A stretch of DNA of 64,000 nt from assembly GCA_003133245.1 (NCBI GenBank), contig PKWM01000022.1, positions 62,001 to 126,000 on the forward strand. Reading direction: 5' to 3'. Shown piece after piece: positions 61,794 through 64,000 of the stretch. Position 1 is the stretch's first letter. Each line of letters starts with the position of its first letter. A program made the position numbers and the translations under genes. The notes beneath the pieces were generated by a model. That model searched no databases. It had not been told where the DNA came from and saw only the letters and a program-made list of their open reading frames with translations. The stretch is from Rhodoferax sp. GTDB taxonomy: Bacteria; Pseudomonadota; Gammaproteobacteria; Burkholderiales; Burkholderiaceae_C.

Positions 61794-62828
61794 ATGGACA
61801 ACAACACCATGAACAAGACCCCGATGACCATGATCCAGGCGCTGCGCTCGGCGATGGATGTGATGCTGGCGCGCGACAACAATGTGGTCGTCTATGGCCA
61901 GGATGTGGGCTATTTTGGCGGCGTGTTTCGCTGCACCGAAGGGCTACAAAAAAAGTATGGAAAATCACGCGTCTTTGATACCCCGATCTCCGAGGCCGGC
62001 ATTGTCGGTACCGCCGTCGGCATGGCCGCTTACGGGCTGCGGCCGGTGGTCGAAATCCAGTTCGCAGATTATTTCTACCCGGCCAGCGACCAGATCGTCT
62101 CGGAAGCGGCGCGCCTGCGCTACCGCTCGGCCGGCGACTTTACCGCACCCCTGACCATCCGCATGCCTTGCGGCGGCGGCATTTACGGTGGTCAGACCCA
62201 CAGCCAAAGTCCGGAGGCGATGTTCACGCAGGTCTGCGGTCTGCGCACCGTGATGCCGTCCAATCCGTATGATGCCAAGGGCTTGTTGATCGCCTCGATC
62301 GAAAACGACGACCCGGTCATTTTTCTGGAACCCAAGCGCCTGTACAACGGGCCGTTTGACGGCCACCACGACAAGCCGGTGGTGCCCTGGTCCAAACACC
62401 CGATGGGCCTGGTGCCCGAGGGTTACTACACCGTGCCGCTCGAATCGGCAGCGGCATTCCGCTCGGGCAAAGACGTGACTGTGATCGCCTATGGCACCAT
62501 GGTTTATGTCGCCGAAGCCGCCGCCAACGAGAGCGGCATCGACGCCGAAATCATCGACCTGCGCAGCCTGTGGCCGCTCGACCTCGACATGCTGGTGGCT
62601 TCGGTCAAGAAGACCGGACGCTGCGTCATTGTGCATGAGGCCACGCGCACCAACGGGCTCGGTGCCGAACTCACCGCGTTGATTCAGGAGCACTGCTTTT
62701 ACCACTTGGAGGCGCCGATTGAGCGTGTGACGGGCTGGGACACGCCTTATCCGCATGCCCAGGAGTGGGCCTATTTTCCGGGTCCGGCACGGGTCGCGGC
62801 GGCGTTTAAACGCGTGATGGAGGCTTAG
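61794..62828 (+). CDS. bkdA2: branched-chain 2-oxoacid dehydrogenase E1 beta subunit
   Basis: A 344-residue transketolase-like E1 beta: MIQALRSAMDVMLARDNNVV, YGQDVGYFGGVFRCTEGLQK, RVFDTPISEAGIVGTAVGMA, GGGIYGGQTHSQSPEAMFT and the C-terminal VIVHEATRTNGLGAEL. It forms the alpha2beta2 E1 with the upstream product. Starts at 61794 or, in the same frame, ATG 61809. Confidence 0.92.
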   Translation: MDNNTMNKTPMTMIQALRSAMDVMLARDNNVVVYGQDVGYFGGVFRCTEGLQKKYGKSRVFDTPISEAGIVGTAVGMAAYGLRPVVEIQFADYFYPASDQIVSEAARLRYRSAGDFTAPLTIRMPCGGGIYGGQTHSQSPEAMFTQVCGLRTVMPSNPYDAKGLLIASIENDDPVIFLEPKRLYNGPFDGHHDKPVVPWSKHPMGLVPEGYYTVPLESAAAFRSGKDVTVIAYGTMVYVAEAAANESGIDAEIIDLRSLWPLDLDMLVASVKKTGRCVIVHEATRTNGLGAELTALIQEHCFYHLEAPIERVTGWDTPYPHAQEWAYFPGPARVAAAFKRVMEA

Positions 62829-62832
62829 AACC

Positions 62833-64000
62833 ATGGGAATTCAAATTATCAAGATGCCCGATATTGGCGAGGGCATTGCTGAAGTCGAACTGGTGGCTTG
62901 GTATGTCAAGGTGGGCGATGTCGTGGCGGAGGATCAGATCCTGGCCGATGTGATGACCGATAAAGCGACGGTGGAGATTCCTTCTTCCGTTACAGGCACG
63001 GTGCTCGCGTTGGGCGGTGCGGTCGGTCAGGTGATGGCGGTCGGCTCGGAGGTGATCCGCATCGAGGTCGAGGGTGCTGGCAATGTCAAGGACGCGCCTG
63101 CAACCGCGCTTGCCGCGACCAGCACGCCCTTGAACACGTTGGCAGCGGTCTCAACACCAGAACATTCCAGCGCTCAGGACGAACGGAAGATAGCTCAGCC
63201 CGAACGGGCCTTGTCGCTAGCCAAAGCGGCACCGAAAACGGCGGCGACGTCAAATTCTGCCGCACCTCACGTACGCCCGTCCGGCGATAAACCGATTGCC
63301 TCGCCCGCTGTGCGTCGGCGCGCCTGGGAACAGGGCATTGCGCTACAGTTTGTGCCGGGTAGCGGCACCGCCGGGCGTATCACGCAAACGGATCTGGACG
63401 TCTACGCCGCTCGTGCTGCACAAGGGCCAGTGAGCGCTCAAAGCGACCAGCGCTACGCCCAGCGCGACGCCGAGGAGTACATTCCCGTGATCGGCCTGCG
63501 CCGCAAGATTGCGCAGAAAATGCAGGACGCCAAGCGCCGCATCCCGCACTTTACTTATGTCGAAGAAGTCGATGTGACCGAGCTGGAGGATTTGCGCGGC
63601 CGGCTCAACGCCAAATATGGCAAGGAGCGTGGCCGCTTGACGCTGCTGCCTTTCATCGCGCGCGCGCTGGTACTGGCGCTGCGTGATTTTCCGCAAATCA
63701 ACGCCCGTTACGACGACGAGGCGGCTGTCGTCACGCGCCACACCGCCGTGCATCTGGGTATTGCCACGCAGACCGAAGGCGGCCTGATGGTGCCGGTGCT
63801 GCGCCACGCCGAAACGCTCGACCTGTGGGCTTGTGCGGCCGAGGTGTTGCGTCTGAGTGAAGCCACGCGCAGCGGCAAAGCGGCGCGCGAGGAGCTGTCG
63901 GGCTCGACCATCACCATCACCAGTCTGGGTGCCTTGGGCGGCATCGTCAGCACACCGGTGATCAACAGCCCGGAGGTGGCCATTGTCGGCGTCAACCGCA
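62833..64000 (+). CDS. bkdB: branched-chain 2-oxoacid dehydrogenase E2 (lipoamide acyltransferase), 5' part
   Basis: Open from ATG 62833 to the window end (389 codons). An N-terminal lipoyl domain (MGIQIIKMPDIGEGIAEVEL, lipoyl Lys44 in VMTDKATVE) is followed by an Ala/Pro-rich linker (about 80-150), a peripheral subunit-binding domain (about 155-195, ASPAVRRRAWEQGI and GTAGRITQTDL), and the start of the acyltransferase domain (GLRRKIAQKMQDAKRRIPHF, SGSTITITSLGALGGIVSTP). The catalytic His-x-x-x-Asp region lies beyond the end. E2 transfers the branched acyl group to CoA. An E3 gene may follow outside. Confidence 0.92.
   Translation, partial: MGIQIIKMPDIGEGIAEVELVAWYVKVGDVVAEDQILADVMTDKATVEIPSSVTGTVLALGGAVGQVMAVGSEVIRIEVEGAGNVKDAPATALAATSTPLNTLAAVSTPEHSSAQDERKIAQPERALSLAKAAPKTAATSNSAAPHVRPSGDKPIASPAVRRRAWEQGIALQFVPGSGTAGRITQTDLDVYAARAAQGPVSAQSDQRYAQRDAEEYIPVIGLRRKIAQKMQDAKRRIPHFTYVEEVDVTELEDLRGRLNAKYGKERGRLTLLPFIARALVLALRDFPQINARYDDEAAVVTRHTAVHLGIATQTEGGLMVPVLRHAETLDLWACAAEVLRLSEATRSGKAAREELSGSTITITSLGALGGIVSTPVINSPEVAIVGVNR

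Overview
The window looks like a chromosomal segment of a betaproteobacterium, most likely Burkholderiales/Comamonadaceae (Rhodoferax or Polaromonas type). This rests on moderately high GC, Comamonadaceae-style intergenic repeats, a PHA-system protein, SirB2, branched-chain-type ABC importers and a 4-part bkd operon. It is inferred from gene content and protein flavour; no database was consulted. Genes occur on both strands. There is no rRNA operon, CRISPR array or intact insertion sequence.

Layout. 0-4.3 kb: the end of an acetyltransferase gene, a TonB-like gene whose 3' part encodes a 5'-nucleotidase C-terminal segment, an M14 carboxypeptidase/hydrolase pair and a beheaded PIN gene. 4.3-10.4 kb (minus): a branched-chain-type ABC importer with a benzoate-type CoA ligase, probably uptake and activation of an aromatic acid. 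10.5-11.6 kb: a SrkA-like kinase, then repeats. 12.1-23.1 kb: a GABA/polyamine catabolic block (MocR/GabR-type regulator, divergent gabT-gabD, a second aminotransferase, a Pot-type ABC importer and an SDR dehydrogenase). 23.06-33.6 kb: a segment bounded by two 74-nt tRNA-Gly copies. It holds a broken integrase, a LysR-controlled redox/dioxygenase/esterase operon, a second branched-chain-type importer and a decayed gabD copy, and is probably a degraded genomic island or the product of a duplication.

33.6-46.3 kb: an EamA exporter and a PHA-system protein. Next comes a plus-strand cluster with a DUF5132-like membrane protein, an HMA2-like protein, a P-type ATPase lacking the CPx motif, a GH144-type enzyme and a flavoprotein lacking its redox cysteines. 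Then an Fsr-type MFS transporter, SirB2, ferredoxin FdxA, an SDR and DAHP synthase. 46.3-56.7 kb: a decayed defence/toxin-antitoxin zone with an intact ImmA-type regulator plus DUF4411 PIN toxin pair and gene relics that are partial copies of intact neighbours. It also has a coiled-coil membrane protein of unknown function, and a type III restriction-modification locus whose Mod gene is open (but carries an inserted repeat) and whose Res gene is frameshifted with apparent internal loss. 56.7-64 kb: an exported oligoendopeptidase F, an MFS transporter, a universal stress protein and the bkd operon (E1 alpha, E1 beta, E2 running off the end).

Most novel-looking elements: the metal-ATPase cluster without the CPx motif and its redox-cysteine-less flavoprotein; the coiled-coil membrane protein in the defence zone; the TonB/5'-nucleotidase chimera; and dispersed repeats that have become coding sequence in an aminotransferase and in Mod.
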